Part shown: in pieces, positions 8,460 to 20,014 of the stretch
Layout: the number at the start of each line of letters is the position of its first letter
How positions within the stretch are numbered: position 1 is the first letter of the stretch
From: Cavenderia fasciculata
Lineage: Eukaryota > Evosea > Eumycetozoa > Acytosteliales > Cavenderiaceae
Assembly (NCBI RefSeq): GCF_000203815.1
Contig: NW_004457639.1
Location: 1,798,001 to 1,862,000 of the forward strand
DNA length: 64,000 nucleotides
Direction: 5' to 3'
Notes under the pieces: model-generated
The model's input: the letters and a program-made list of their open reading frames with translations, nothing else
Databases searched by the model: none
What the model was told of the DNA's origin: nothing
Translations under genes and position numbers: made by a program

Positions 8460-9764
8460 TTAGTATCTGTAACCTTCTGGCTTAAATGGACCAGCAACGG
8501 CGATATCGAGGTATTCAGCTTGAGCAGAGGTGAGGGTGGTAAGCTTGGCACCGAGGATACCGAGATGGAGACGGGCAACTTCTTCGTCGAGGATCTTTGG
8601 GAGGAGATGGACACCAACAGAGTACTTGGAGGTTTCGGTCCAGAGGGCAATTTGGGCGAGGGTTTGGTTAGAGAAGGAGTTGGACATGACGAAAGATGGA
8701 TGACCAGTAGCACAACCAAGGTTGACGAGACGACCTTCAGCGAGGAGGAGGATGTGACGACCATTCTTCATGGTGTAACGATCAACTTGTGGCTTGATGT
8801 TGATCTTGGTGGCGTTGGCATTCAACCAAGCAACGTCGATTTCGATATCGAAATGACCAATGTTGCAGACGATGGCGTCTTCCTTCATCTCTTCGAAGTG
8901 ACGAGCAGTGATGATATCACGACAACCAGTGGTGGTAACGAAGATGTTGGCTTGTGAGGCAGCCTCTTCCATGGTGACAATTTGGTAACCGTCCATACAA
9001 GCTTGGAGAGCGTTGATTGGATCGATTTCAGTGATGAGGACACGGGAACCCATCTTGGAGAGTGATTGAGCACATCCCTTTCCGACGTCTCCATAACCAG
9101 CTACCACGGAGATTTTTCCTGCAATCATGACATCAGTAGCACGCTTGATACCATCGATGAGAGATTCACGACAACCATAGAGATTGTCAAACTTGGACTT
9201 GGTGACAGAGTCGTTGACGTTGATGGCTGGAACCTTGAGACGTCCTTCCTTGTGCATACGGTGGAGGTTGTGGACACCAGTGGTGGTTTCTTCAGAGATA
9301 CCCTTGATACCACCGAGGAGTTGTGGGTATGAAGCGTGGATGAGGTTGGTCAAATCACCTCCGTCGTCCAAAATCATGTTCAATGGCTTACCGTCTTGGA
9401 AGATGAGGGTTTGCTCAATGCACCAGTTGTATTCGGCTTCAGTCAAACCCTTCCAGGCATAGACTGGGACGCCAGTGGCAGCGATGGCGGCAGCAGCGTG
9501 ATCTTGAGTGGAGAAAATGTTGCAGCTAGACCATTGGACTTCAGCACCCAAAGCAGTCAAAGTTTCGATCAAGACGGCAGTTTGGATGGTCATGTGGAGA
9601 CAACCAGCAACACGGGCACCCTTTAAGATTTGGGCTGGGCCGTACTTTTTACGGAGAGCCATAAGACCTGGCATTTCATTTTCGGCCAATTCGATTTCCT
9701 TACGACCCCATTCAGCGAGGGAAATATCTTTAACCTTGTATGGAAGCTTCTTTTCTTGTGACAT
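8460..9764 (-). CDS. sahA: Adenosylhomocysteinase (SAH hydrolase)
   Basis: An intronless 434-aa gene of normal family length. The enzyme reversibly splits S-adenosylhomocysteine to adenosine and homocysteine in the cytosol and so keeps methyltransferases free of product inhibition. The substrate region includes the [14 protein letters not shown] and [18 protein letters not shown] stretches. The NAD fold is [15 protein letters not shown] with the acidic strand end [24 protein letters not shown] and the C-terminal KPEGYRY are hallmark segments. Low Asn/Gln content and preferred codons suggest high expression. The ATG at 9764 follows an A/T-rich leader. A fragment of this gene's 3' end lies downstream at 8030-8107. 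Confidence 0.97.
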   Translation of the reverse strand: MSQEKKLPYKVKDISLAEWGRKEIELAENEMPGLMALRKKYGPAQILKGARVAGCLHMTIQTAVLIETLTALGAEVQWSSCNIFSTQDHAAAAIAATGVPVYAWKGLTEAEYNWCIEQTLIFQDGKPLNMILDDGGDLTNLIHASYPQLLGGIKGISEETTTGVHNLHRMHKEGRLKVPAINVNDSVTKSKFDNLYGCRESLIDGIKRATDVMIAGKISVVAGYGDVGKGCAQSLSKMGSRVLITEIDPINALQACMDGYQIVTMEEAASQANIFVTTTGCRDIITARHFEEMKEDAIVCNIGHFDIEIDVAWLNANATKINIKPQVDRYTMKNGRHILLLAEGRLVNLGCATGHPSFVMSNSFSNQTLAQIALWTETSKYSVGVHLLPKILDEEVARLHLGILGAKLTTLTSAQAEYLDIAVAGPFKPEGYRY

Positions 9765-11066
9765 TTTTTTAAATAACTAAGTTGTAAAGTAGTAATTGAG
9801 AGAGAGAGAGTTTTGAATTGAATGTTAGTAATTTGAAAAAAAAAAGGTCATATTTATATTTGAAAAATGTAATGGTTGAAAAAATTCGAGATCCCGATCA
9901 TAGGGATGGTAGAGGTATGTAGTATATCTATCTTACCAATTTGTGGATCGGTGATTATATATAGAAATAAGAAAAAAAAAAATTGACAATTACTTGTTGT
10001 TATTGTTTTAAAAATGAATGAAAAAAAAGTAAGCATGTTCCAAAAGGACCCTCCTCAAATTAAATTTGATAAAAAAAATAAATAGGGGGTCTCTCTGCTG
10101 CAACAAAAGAGAAGAGAGAGAGAGAGAGGATAGGGGTATCCTATAGGATGGGGTGGTGTATATCTATTGTTGGTGTCATTAAATGTGTGTGTTTTGTATT
10201 TTTTACTAATAATGTCGTCAAATCACCATTCACCTCGTTTTTTTTTACTTTTTTTTTCGTATGAAGAGAAGTGTATTGCAACATCATATGTCCAATGTAC
10301 ATTGGAAAAAGAAGAAGAAGAAGAAGAAGAAGAAAAAGAAAAAATTTTGTTGTTGTTGTTGATGATGAGTCATCTTGCTTGTTTTACTAATCATCATTAT
10401 TAACTATCTGACTTGTAGTACTACTGAGAAAAGAGAGAGATAATATAATTATTTATATCACTTTGTGTGAACATTACCTTTGACTAGCTTTGTGAAACTA
10501 AAGAAAAATAGACGACGATCAACTTGATTTTGAAGCTTCATTCGTTGTTCCATTTTGAAAAAATTTCATTTTTTTTTATTTTTTGTCTATTTTTCTTCTT
10601 TTAGTGAAAAGTCAACTTCGTTCGATTGTCTGATGAGTCATTGGTTTTGTCCAAAAGGAAAGAAAGAAATCGGTTGTTTGTTCGAAAATAAAGATCTTGT
10701 AAATACTATATCAAATGATATTCTATAGTATTTTTGATTGTCTCTCTCTTCTCTTTTGCTCAAAGAAAAGTAATAGTTATAGTTGTTCAATAAAATTTAA
10801 TGACCCCCTCCTTTTTGAGACAACCTTTTTTTTTTAATTCATTTTTTTCAAACTTTTCTTTATTCTTCAAGTCGACCAATACCCTTTCTTTACTGTACAC
10901 TTTTTGAGGTTTTACTTTTTTTAATTAAAATCATATTTTTATTTTATTTGTATATATAGTTGTAATAATAAAACTCTCTCTTCTCACTCTTACAAGTCTC
11001 TCATCTATCTTTTCTTTACATAATCTTTTTATCTTTTTAGACATATATAAATAACATTACAACAAA
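9765..11066. other. Divergent promoter region, sahA/chmp1
   Basis: This 1.3-kb gap separates the divergent sahA and chmp1 genes. It holds T and A homopolymers, an AG run near 10110-10128, AAG repeats near 10303-10330 and two TGAGTCA heptamers at 10366-10372 and 10634-10640, each inside GATGAGTCAT. A TATA-like stretch lies near 10950-10960. Open frames here (for instance 10167-10403) are low-complexity chance frames. I see no further gene. Confidence 0.5.
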
Positions 11067-11725
11067 ATGGAAAGTAAGTAAAACAACAAACTATATCAAT
11101 TCTTTTTCTTTTTTTTTCAATCTTTCTTATTCTCTCTCTTTCTGTCATTTTAGATCAATTATTTCAATTAAAATTCACAAGTAAACAATTAGAGAGACAA
11201 TCTAAAAAATCAGAACAGAGTGAAAAGGCACAGAAACTTAAATTGAAAAAAGCTATAGAACAAGGAAATATGGATGGAGCACGTATCTATGCACAGAATG
11301 CAATCAGAGAAAAGAATCAAAGTTTAAATTATCTACGTTTGGCATCACGTATTGATGCTGTTGCTTCACGTGTCGAAACTGCCATTAGAATGAAGTCGGT
11401 CACTGGTTCAATGGCAAATATCGTAAAGTCAATGGAGAGATCGATGCGATCAATGGATCTAGAAAAAATAACTCAAGTTATGGATCAGTTTGAACGTCAG
11501 TTTGAAGACTTGGACGTTCAATCGGTCTATGTCGAAAATGCAATGAATCAAACTACCACCCTTTCTACTCCTGCCGATCAAGTCGATCTACTCATATCTC
11601 AAGTCGCCGACGAACATGGACTTGCTCTTGGAATGCAAATGGGTTCTGTCCCTTCTGAAAAGGTTCAACAAGTTGAAACTGATGAATTAACTGAAAGATT
11701 AAATAGATTAAAACAAAAGAATTAA
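11067..11725 (+). CDS. chmp1: CHMP1, ESCRT-III subunit
   Basis: Exon 1 is only seven bases (11067-11073: ATG GAA A), then a GTAAGT...TTTTAG intron, then exon 2 at 11154-11725, giving 192 aa starting MENQLFQLKFTSKQLER. That start is the conserved CHMP1/Did2 N-terminus. The protein has a basic alpha1-alpha2 half (residues 1-60) and an acidic C-terminal half, and ends in a MIM1 motif (ELTERLNRLKQ), the hook for Vps4-type MIT domains. It recruits Vps4 and remodels ESCRT-III polymers at endosomes and in cytokinesis. The tiny first exon is easily missed by gene finders. Confidence 0.95.
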
Positions 11726-11880
11726 ATAAATTTTTAAAAAAAAGTAGTTGTCCCATAAAAACTCACTTCAAATTAAACTTGCATTCTAGTCAACTAGTAG
11801 TTGTGATGAGGTTCATCAGCCTTTTTTTCTTTCTATTTATCTTTCTTTTTTTTTTTTTAATACATTTGTAATAGTTCAAG

Positions 11881-14800
11881 ATGTCTCGACTTGAAAGATT
11901 ATTTACATTATTAGAGACAGGATCAAATACATCAGTTAGAAAAGCAGCAGCACAACAGATTGGTGAAGTACAAAGATTATTTCCACATGATCTTCAATCA
12001 CTACTAGACAATTTACAGAAATATTTGGCATCTAACAAATGGGATACACGTATTGCTGCTGGTCAAGCAATTGAAGCTATAGCTTCAAATGTACCTCTAT
12101 GGGATGCTAAAGCTGTATTACTTGAAAAAGAACAAGAATGGAAACAAGAATTAAAACAAGAACATACAACAACTTTAAAAGATGAAAAAGATAATAATAA
12201 TAATAATAATAATGATATTTCAACAATTGATAATTCATCATCTTCAGAAATATTTGGATTTAAAGTTGAAGTAAAGATTGAAGAAGAAATGGCAACTGAT
12301 GCATTACAAAAAAAGATACAACAATATTATCAACAAAATATACAAAATATAGCAACACCAGAGGAATTTGATCTTCAATTTGATTCATTTGACATTAACA
12401 AGGTATTAAAGAATGGTGCACCTTTATTAAGTTCTGGTGGATCAGAATATGATGAAGAGTTAAAGGAAAAGGATATGAATCTAGATCCAAAGGAATTATT
12501 GGAACGTCAAAGAAAGAGAATGAGAAAAAAGTTGGGTCTAGAAGAAATGCCAATCAGTATGGGATTTGCACCAGATGAATTATTAGATGTAGATGATCTA
12601 ATTGTAAAAAAGGAATCAACCCAACAACAAGAAAAAAAAGATAATATTAGTGATGTATTGGATACAAGTGGTATGAGCAAACGAGAAAGAAATCTAGAAA
12701 AACGTAAAGCTAGAAATCAACAAAAAGAAAAACAACAAGATGGAAACAAAAGATTTAAACAAGTAAATGGAAAAGAAAAGGCTGGAACCACTGCAAATAC
12801 AAAACAACATATAACAGAACAAGCTCAAAATTCTGATAAAATCGTTATGGAATCTGTTTTGGATGTCGAAAAGGCTTATAATCAAGATGAGTGGCCTTTT
12901 TCTTCTTTATATCAAGATTTAATTTTAGATTTATTCAAGTAAGCGAATAGAAAAATAGAAAAAAAAAAAAAGAATAATAATAATATTAATATTTTTTCTT
13001 TTTCTTTTCATATTTAGTCCAAATTGGGAAATTAGACATGGATCAGCTGTAGGATTAAGAGAAATTTGTAGAAAACATGGTGGAGGAGGAGGTATAACGA
13101 TTTATACACCAAATGAAAAAATGGAAATTCAAAATACTCTTTGGTTGGAAGATTTTGCTATTAGATTATTATGTGTTATTGCTCTAGATAGATTTTGTGA
13201 TTATGGTTCTGATCAAGTAAGTAGAAAAAAAAAAAATATAAATATTATTTATTTTCCTCTTTTTTATTTATTCCTCTTTTTTATTTTTTAGATTGTAGCA
13301 CCAGTAAGAGAAACATGTGCACAAGTATTAGGATTGGTGGTAAAATATATGAATGAAACAAGTGTAGTAAAAGTATTACAAGTATTATTACAATTGAATG
13401 AAAGTAAACAATGGGAAGTTAGACATGGAGCATTACAAGGAATTAAATATGTAGTTGTCGTTAGATTGGATCTAGTTGATACCATATTACCACTTGTATT
13501 GGATGCCATTACATTGGGTTTAATGGATCGTGATGATGATGTTCGTGCAACAGCATCTGAAACATTCCAACCTTTGGCTCGTCATCTTGTTGCACCAAAA
13601 TATATTGGTCGTCTTCCATCACTTTTAAATATTCTATGGGATATTCTTTTAGAATTGGATGATTTGGCAGTATCTACTGCATCTGTATTAAATCTCCTTT
13701 CGGATATCTATTCATTCCCAGAGATTCTACCAACGATTGCAGCAAATTCTTCCAATATTGGAACTCAAAATTCAAGTGTATTGGCTCATTTGGTACCTAG
13801 ACTATACCCATTCTTTAGACATAATCTTTATACTGTTAGACAGAGTGCTGTAAAGACTGTACATCGACTCATCATGTCATCATCACCAGAAACCAAAACA
13901 CATTGGTTACTTTCAATATTGGAACAATTGTTGCGTTATATATTTCAAAATATTCTACTAGAGGATCGAGATGATATTGTTGACTTGTCACTTTTAACTT
14001 GGTCTGAATTGATTTCAAGTTTTAATAGTTCAGTCATTAGAGGTGCTACTCTAACTTTTCTTGGTCAATGGATTACTCTATTGGCTACCAATCCTTCATC
14101 ACCTTTAAATATCGATCTCTTACTATCAACTCCATCGTTGCGTAGTAAATTAGAAGTTACAACTCCAAATCAACTTAGGAAAAGAACTGCAAAACAACAA
14201 CAACAGGAAGAATCAGTAGATTCTTCATCTTCTTCTACAACACCAATCAACAAGGACTATCATTTATCGACTAGAAACAAAATTATTGGTATTAAATCAA
14301 TTGGATCATTGATAAGATGTTGGCCAATTGATTGTCTTGGAGAAATTCAAGAAATGTTTGGTCAAATGATAAAATCTACTGGTGCCATCCAAAAACATCT
14401 TGCTTGTCTAATAATGTCTGAATCTTATTACAACAACAATAATAATAATAATTCTTCTTCTACTTCTTCATTTGGATTATTAAATCAATCAATTGAAACA
14501 TATTTATTTGAATCATTAGAATTGGCAGAACCAAATTTTTATTATTATGAATCAGATTCTGTGATTAGAGCAAAATTGTTGGCAGATTCAAAGATTTTGG
14601 CAAAGAGTTATCAAGGAGTTGGAGTTGTTGATTTTACTCAAGTTCAACATATTCAACAATGGATTGATGAAAATAATAATAATCTTTTAATATCATCAGA
14701 GACTATATTGCCACAATCACTATCATTGGTATCAGAAGTACATACCTATGCAATTGAATCGATTAAAGTTTCATTCCCACCACAACAATTACCAAAATTG

Positions 14801-17800
14801 GCATCTATTTTGGATCAATTAGAGGCAAGAAGAAAAACAACCATGGTTACACTTGGTTATATTGACAAGTTACAAAAGGAATATCATACAATGGTTCAAG
14901 GTGCAATGTCTGAACTTTTAATTGCTTCTCGTTCCATTCCAACAAAGATTACACCAGTCATTCGATCATTACTTCATTCAATTCGAAATCAAGAAGATTT
15001 TACCTATCAACAAAGAGCTTCATCTGCATTGGCTAGTCTTACATTACTTTCGGTTGCTCGTAAACCTTGTCCAAATGATAAGATTATTAAATCTCTATTT
15101 TCTATTCTTTGTGATGATCGTACTGATACTCCTCTTGCCCTATTACCAAACAAATCAAACAATTTGGATGAAACATTGGAACAACAAATATTTGGTAATC
15201 AACAATTAATGGATCAAGATGAAATTAAATTACTTCGACTTGGTAAACGAGGAGCAGTAGAATTTTTCAAATCACTATGTAATCAATTCAAATCGTCTCT
15301 ATTTGAATCGGTTCCAATATTGTATGAATTGATTAGTCAACCAATATTACAAGTTTATCAAGAGACACAAGGTAGTGGTACATTTATGGATCAATTGGTA
15401 ACAGATTATGATAGAATTCAATCAGTTATAGATTCTCTTTCATTACTTCGTACTGTGTTGCCACACATTGACAAGGAAATTAGTGATCATCTCCGTCAAT
15501 TAATGCCAGCAGTATTTTATCTTGTTCAATTCCCAAATACTCCTCTTCAATATACAACCTCTTCTTGTATTGCCACCTATTGCAAGTCAATGACTCTAGA
15601 TTCAATGCAAATGCTCATATCCACCACACTTCCACTGCTTGGTGATACCAAATCGCTAAAGAATCGTTTTGGTGCCATTCAAGCACTCGTTCAAGTACTT
15701 CGAGAGATGAATATGGAGGTGGTACCGTATATTGTATTCTTGACCATTCCAATCCTAGGTTGTATGAGTGATCCTGACCTCAATCTTAGAAAACAAGCAT
15801 CCCTTTGTTTTGCTAGACTTGTAAAACTTATGCCACTTGAAAGTGGTGTACCAGATCCAGAAGGTCTAGATCCAGTATTGGTAGAAAAGAAAAAAAAGGA
15901 AAGAAAGTTTTTGGAACAATTATTGGATGGAAGCAAAGTGGAAAGTTATCCATTGCCAATGCGTATCAATACAGAACTCAGAAAATATCAACAAGATGGT
16001 GTCAATTGGTTGGCATTTCTCAACAAGTATCAATTACATGGTATATTGTGTGATGATATGGGTCTTGGTAAAACACTGCAAACCATTTGTATTGTGGCAG
16101 GTGATGATTATGATCGTGCTCAACAATTTAAACTTCATGGTACACCAAACTTTCAACCATTACCATCGTTGGTCATTTGTCCAAGTACTTTGGTTGGTCA
16201 TTGGGTGAGTGAAATCAAAAAGTTTACAGACAATGAACAAATGCGACCACTTGCCTATTATGGTCCACCAAACGATCGTGCAGCTCTTCGCCAACAATTC
16301 CACAAACACAATGTTCTCATCATGTCGTATGAAGTGGTTCGTAACGACATTGAACACTTGGCAGCACTTACATTCAACTATTGTATCCTCGACGAAGGTC
16401 ACATTATCAAAAATACAAAAACCAAAATGACCAAAGCAGTTAAACAAATCAATGCAAACCATCGTCTTATCCTATCTGGTACACCTATTCAAAATAATGT
16501 ACTAGAGTTGTGGTCACTCTTTGACTTTTTAATGCCAGGTTTTTTGGGTACCGAACGTCAATTTGAAGAACTCTACTCTAAACCAATCCTAGCGAGCAAA
16601 GATCCAAAATGTACAGCCAAAGATCAAGAAGCTGGTGCATTGGCAATGGAAGCTCTTCATCGTCAAGTTTTACCTTTCCTATTGCGTCGTCTAAAAGAAA
16701 ATGTATTGGCAGATCTACCACCAAAGATTATTCAAGATCGTTATTGTAAATTAAGTTGGCTTCAACAAAGACTTTATTCTTCCTTTTCACATAGTTCAAA
16801 TAGAGATGAAATATCAAATGATCTACAAGATGGTGATGATGGCGATGATGAAGGAAAATCTAAAAAGAAAAGTGGAAAGTCTGCTAATCACATTTTCCAA
16901 GCTTTACAGTATCTTCGTAAACTATGTAGTCATCCCAAATTTGTATTCAATGCAAATCATCCACAATATCAAAAGATTGTAGACGAGATGGTACAAAAAC
17001 GTTTACCAATCGACGTTCATTCAATTGAAAATGCACCAAAACTCACTTCACTAAGAGAACTCTTGTGGGAGTGTGGTATTGGAAAAGACGATGACAAGGA
17101 AAATGGTTTGGTTAAAAAGGAAAAAGATTCATTAGAGAATTTGGAAATTTCAACTCAACATCGATGTCTAATCTTTGCACAGACCAAGGCAATGTTGGAT
17201 TGTGTCGAATCTGATTTGTTAAAGAAAATATTACCATCGGTTACCTATCTCAGAATGGATGGTGGTACTGAGCAAATGAAAAGACAAACCATTGTCAATC
17301 GATTCAATGCCGATCCCACCATTGACCTATTGTTACTCACCACTACAGTTGGTGGTTTGGGTCTCAATTTGACAGGTGCCGATACTGTTATCTTTTTAGA
17401 ACACGATTGGAATCCAATGAAGGATCTTCAAGCCATGGACAGAGCTCATCGTATCGGACAAAAAAAGGTTGTCAATGTATATCGTCTTATCACTCAAGGC
17501 ACCTTGGAAGAAAAGATTATGGGTCTTCAAAAATTCAAATTAAACATTGCCAATACCATCGTCAATCAAGAGAATCAATCACTTCAAACAATGTCTACCA
17601 ATGAATTACTTAATCTTTTCGATTACAATGAACAAGAACAACAACAACAACAGCAACAAGATGGTGCAGGTATTGATAGTTTGACAGGTGAAATTACAAA
17701 TCAAGCTGGACAAAAGAAAAAATCATCTACCAAACAAGGTGGTTTACAAAGTGTTTTGGATAGTCTTGGTGAACTTTGGGATGAAAAACAATATCAAGAA

Positions 17801-17836
17801 GAATTTAATATTAATAATTTTATAAGTCAACTTTAA
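11881..17836 (+). CDS. btaf1: BTAF1/Mot1, TBP-removing SNF2 ATPase
   Basis: Exons 11881-12938, 13018-13216 and 13292-17836 encode 1933 aa; both introns (GTAAGC...TTTAG, GTAAGT...TTTAG) keep frame through FNPNWEIRHG and SDQIVAPVRE. The N-terminal two thirds are HEAT repeats that grip TATA-binding protein, with the usual WEVRHGAL repeat signature and Asn/Gln inserts. The SNF2 motor shows CDDMGLGKT (motif I), LDEGH (motif II, typical of Mot1), LSGTPIQNN (III), TTTVGGLGLNLTGAD (V) and DRAHRIGQKK (VI). The enzyme uses ATP to strip TBP from DNA in the nucleus. The start MSRLERLFTLLETG is the conserved family start. Confidence 0.96.
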
Positions 17837-18172
17837 AGAGAAAAGGGTTAAAGTAAAATAAATCAAATAATTTTTATTATAAATTTATTTGATCACAAAA
17901 TATTTCTTTGTTTAATTGATAATACCTTTATCAATTTTGTGTAAAGTCTATAAAAAGAGTTGTTTCCCAAATAAAAAAATGGAAAAGAGGAAATAAAAAT
18001 GCCTTTTTTTGCCTTGTTTGAAAGTTGGTCCATTCAATTTTGAAATGATTTCTTATTTAAAAGAAATCTCTTTTTGTTTTTGAATGGGGATTAGAAGAGT
18101 TCTATATAAAAATGAATATTTGGTTGATTGATTGATGAGGGGAGGTTGGAATATTTTTTTATACAAATTAAT
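17837..18172. other. Spacer between convergent genes
   Basis: These 336 bases separate the convergent 3' ends of btaf1 and the ubiquitin-fold gene. They are AT-rich with T runs typical of 3' untranslated DNA. I see no open frame, RNA gene or repeat worth naming. Confidence 0.5.
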
Positions 18173-18617
18173 TTACATTATAATACATCCAGTTCCACAA
18201 ATATCACATCCTCCACATCCTCCATCAATATTATAAAACATTTCAACCTATATAAAATTTAATAGAGAGAGAAAGATATAATTGGTTAGAGAGATTTTGT
18301 ATTTTTTTTTTCTTTGTTTTTTTTAATTTTTTTACCTTTGAATCATTGGTTAATTTTAAAGTTGATAATATTCTTTTATCATATTTTGGTGATAATCCTT
18401 TATGTTTGATATGAATCTAATAAAAAGGAAAAAATTTAATAATCTATTCAAATTAATTTGTTTGATTGTTTTTTTTTGTTGATTTTTTTACAATTTGAGA
18501 AGTAGGAGGAGCACCAAGTCTTTTTTGGATTAAACCTTTTAATTGAAAGATGGTAGTATTATCTACCTTGCAATCAATTAAAATGGTCTTGTCAAGAGGA
18601 GCACAATAAATTTTCAT
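18173..18617 (-). CDS. Small ubiquitin-fold protein with CaaX tail
   Basis: Three exons, 18617-18492, 18416-18336 and 18247-18173, all joined in phase 0 by GTAAAA...TTAG and GTAAAA...ATAG introns, give 93 aa. Residues 1-79 follow the ubiquitin pattern: MKIYCAPLDKTILIDCKVD (beta1-beta2), LKGLIQKRLGAPP (alpha1 and the PP turn), KHKGLSPKYDKRILSTL, then VEMFYNIDGG. A Cys-rich tail follows, CGGCDICGTGCIIM, ending in CIIM, a good farnesylation CaaX box. The Gly-Gly sits where ubiquitin would be processed. It could be a membrane-anchored ubiquitin-fold protein (like UBL3/MUB in principle) or a precursor trimmed after GG. Fold and CaaX box are read from sequence; function is unknown. Confidence 0.75.
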
Positions 18618-20014
18618 TTTAAAATAAATAAATAAATAATATAAAGAAAGAGAAGAGAGAAAGAAATAGATAATCAAATATTTGTTATATTTCTTATTTT
18701 AAAATGATACAAAAATACATAATTATTTAATTAAAAAAAACAAAAGATTGATATTGTTTTTTTTTTGGTTATATGTGAACAGACTGTGATACGAAAGTAG
18801 GAAAAGGAAAAAAAAACAAAAAATGTGCAAAGTTGTGTGTGTCGTTGGTCCTTTATAGGGAAAAGAAAAAAAAAAGGATGATGTCGGATGATACAAAAAA
18901 AGTATCTAATTTATTGGTTTTGAAAAGAATAAATAAAAGAGAATGGTTGGTGGTTTTGAATTTACTACTTTGTTGTTGTGGTTGTTGTTGTGTATGAATG
19001 AATTGAAAAATGATCCGCATCAACCTTGTATATTTAAATCAGTTGGTTCCACCTCACAATGTTCAACAACAACAATAATAGTCACCTATTTTTTGCAACA
19101 ACCAATTGCATTTTATAAAATTGAAAAAGCCGACAGGAAACATGAAGAAACGTTTTACTTTTTTAAGATTAATGTCAAGATTCTTATTGCCATGTTTGAC
19201 TTTTTAGGGAAACCATAGTTTTTGAGATTTAAAAAGTTTTTGTTTTTTTAGGCAGATCCATGCGCTTGATATCGTCAAACATCAGATTCAACCCAGCAGT
19301 TGAACTTGAATCTTTCATTTTCTTTCTTTTGTTAAATTATCATCCAATAATCATCCTTTGAACATCGATAGATACATAGATTTAAATCATAAAATAATTA
19401 TAAAATTGTAAGACTTTTTGTTTTTTTTTTTTTTTTTTTTTAAAAACCTCTTTACACTTTACTGTTTTTTTTACACTTAACAAAATATAATAAAATCATT
19501 AATTAATTAATACGGTAAAGTAATGATTGAATGAATTAATGGATATTAAAAAATTAATTGATTTTTTCAAAAGGTCCAGATCCATGGATCTTCAAAGATC
19601 GATTTTGAAGTTCAGGTTTGGTTGTTTTTTTTTTTTTTTATAAATTCATTTTTGGTCTTTTCAAAAAATTTGAATGGGTTTTGATGGTGAGTTTAGAGGG
19701 CTTTTGATGTTCAATATTATATTATATACATTCATACACAAGACATCAATCAATCAACAAGGTAGATTAAATATACAATCAACCAAGTTTAATATAATCT
19801 ATCTATCAATCAATCAATCATAATGTAGGTCATATAAATATAATATATATATATAAAAGTCAGACAATAAAATACACATGTCACATATGATCATGTGACA
19901 TTAATGATTATTAATATTCATTCAATTCAATTCAATAATAGAATTATGATAAAGAAATAATATATAAAACAGAGATTAGATAATAGAATAATAATAAATA
20001 ATAAGAAGAAGAAA
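18618..20014. other. Large intergenic region upstream of edc4
   Basis: About 1.4 kb between two divergent genes, with long T and A runs and no convincing gene (the frame at 18943-19218 has no family look). Two symmetric sites stand out: the 14-bp palindrome AGATCCATGGATCT at 19578-19591, and the inverted repeat ATGTCACAT (19878-19886) / ATGTGACAT (19893-19901) with a 6-base spacer, about 115 bases before the edc4 ATG. Both are possible transcription factor sites. Confidence 0.45.

Noticed and set aside
8520-9780. Several long frames opposite sahA
   Set aside because: They are antisense shadows of a codon-biased gene; the sahA frame explains the whole interval.
10167-10403. Plus-strand open frame with a Glu run
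   Set aside because: It is made from an AAG microsatellite and T-rich DNA inside the sahA/chmp1 promoter gap, with no family signature.
18943-19218. 91-codon plus-strand frame in the edc4 upstream gap
   Set aside because: It mixes triplet-repeat residues with T-run translation and resembles no protein; better read as chance.
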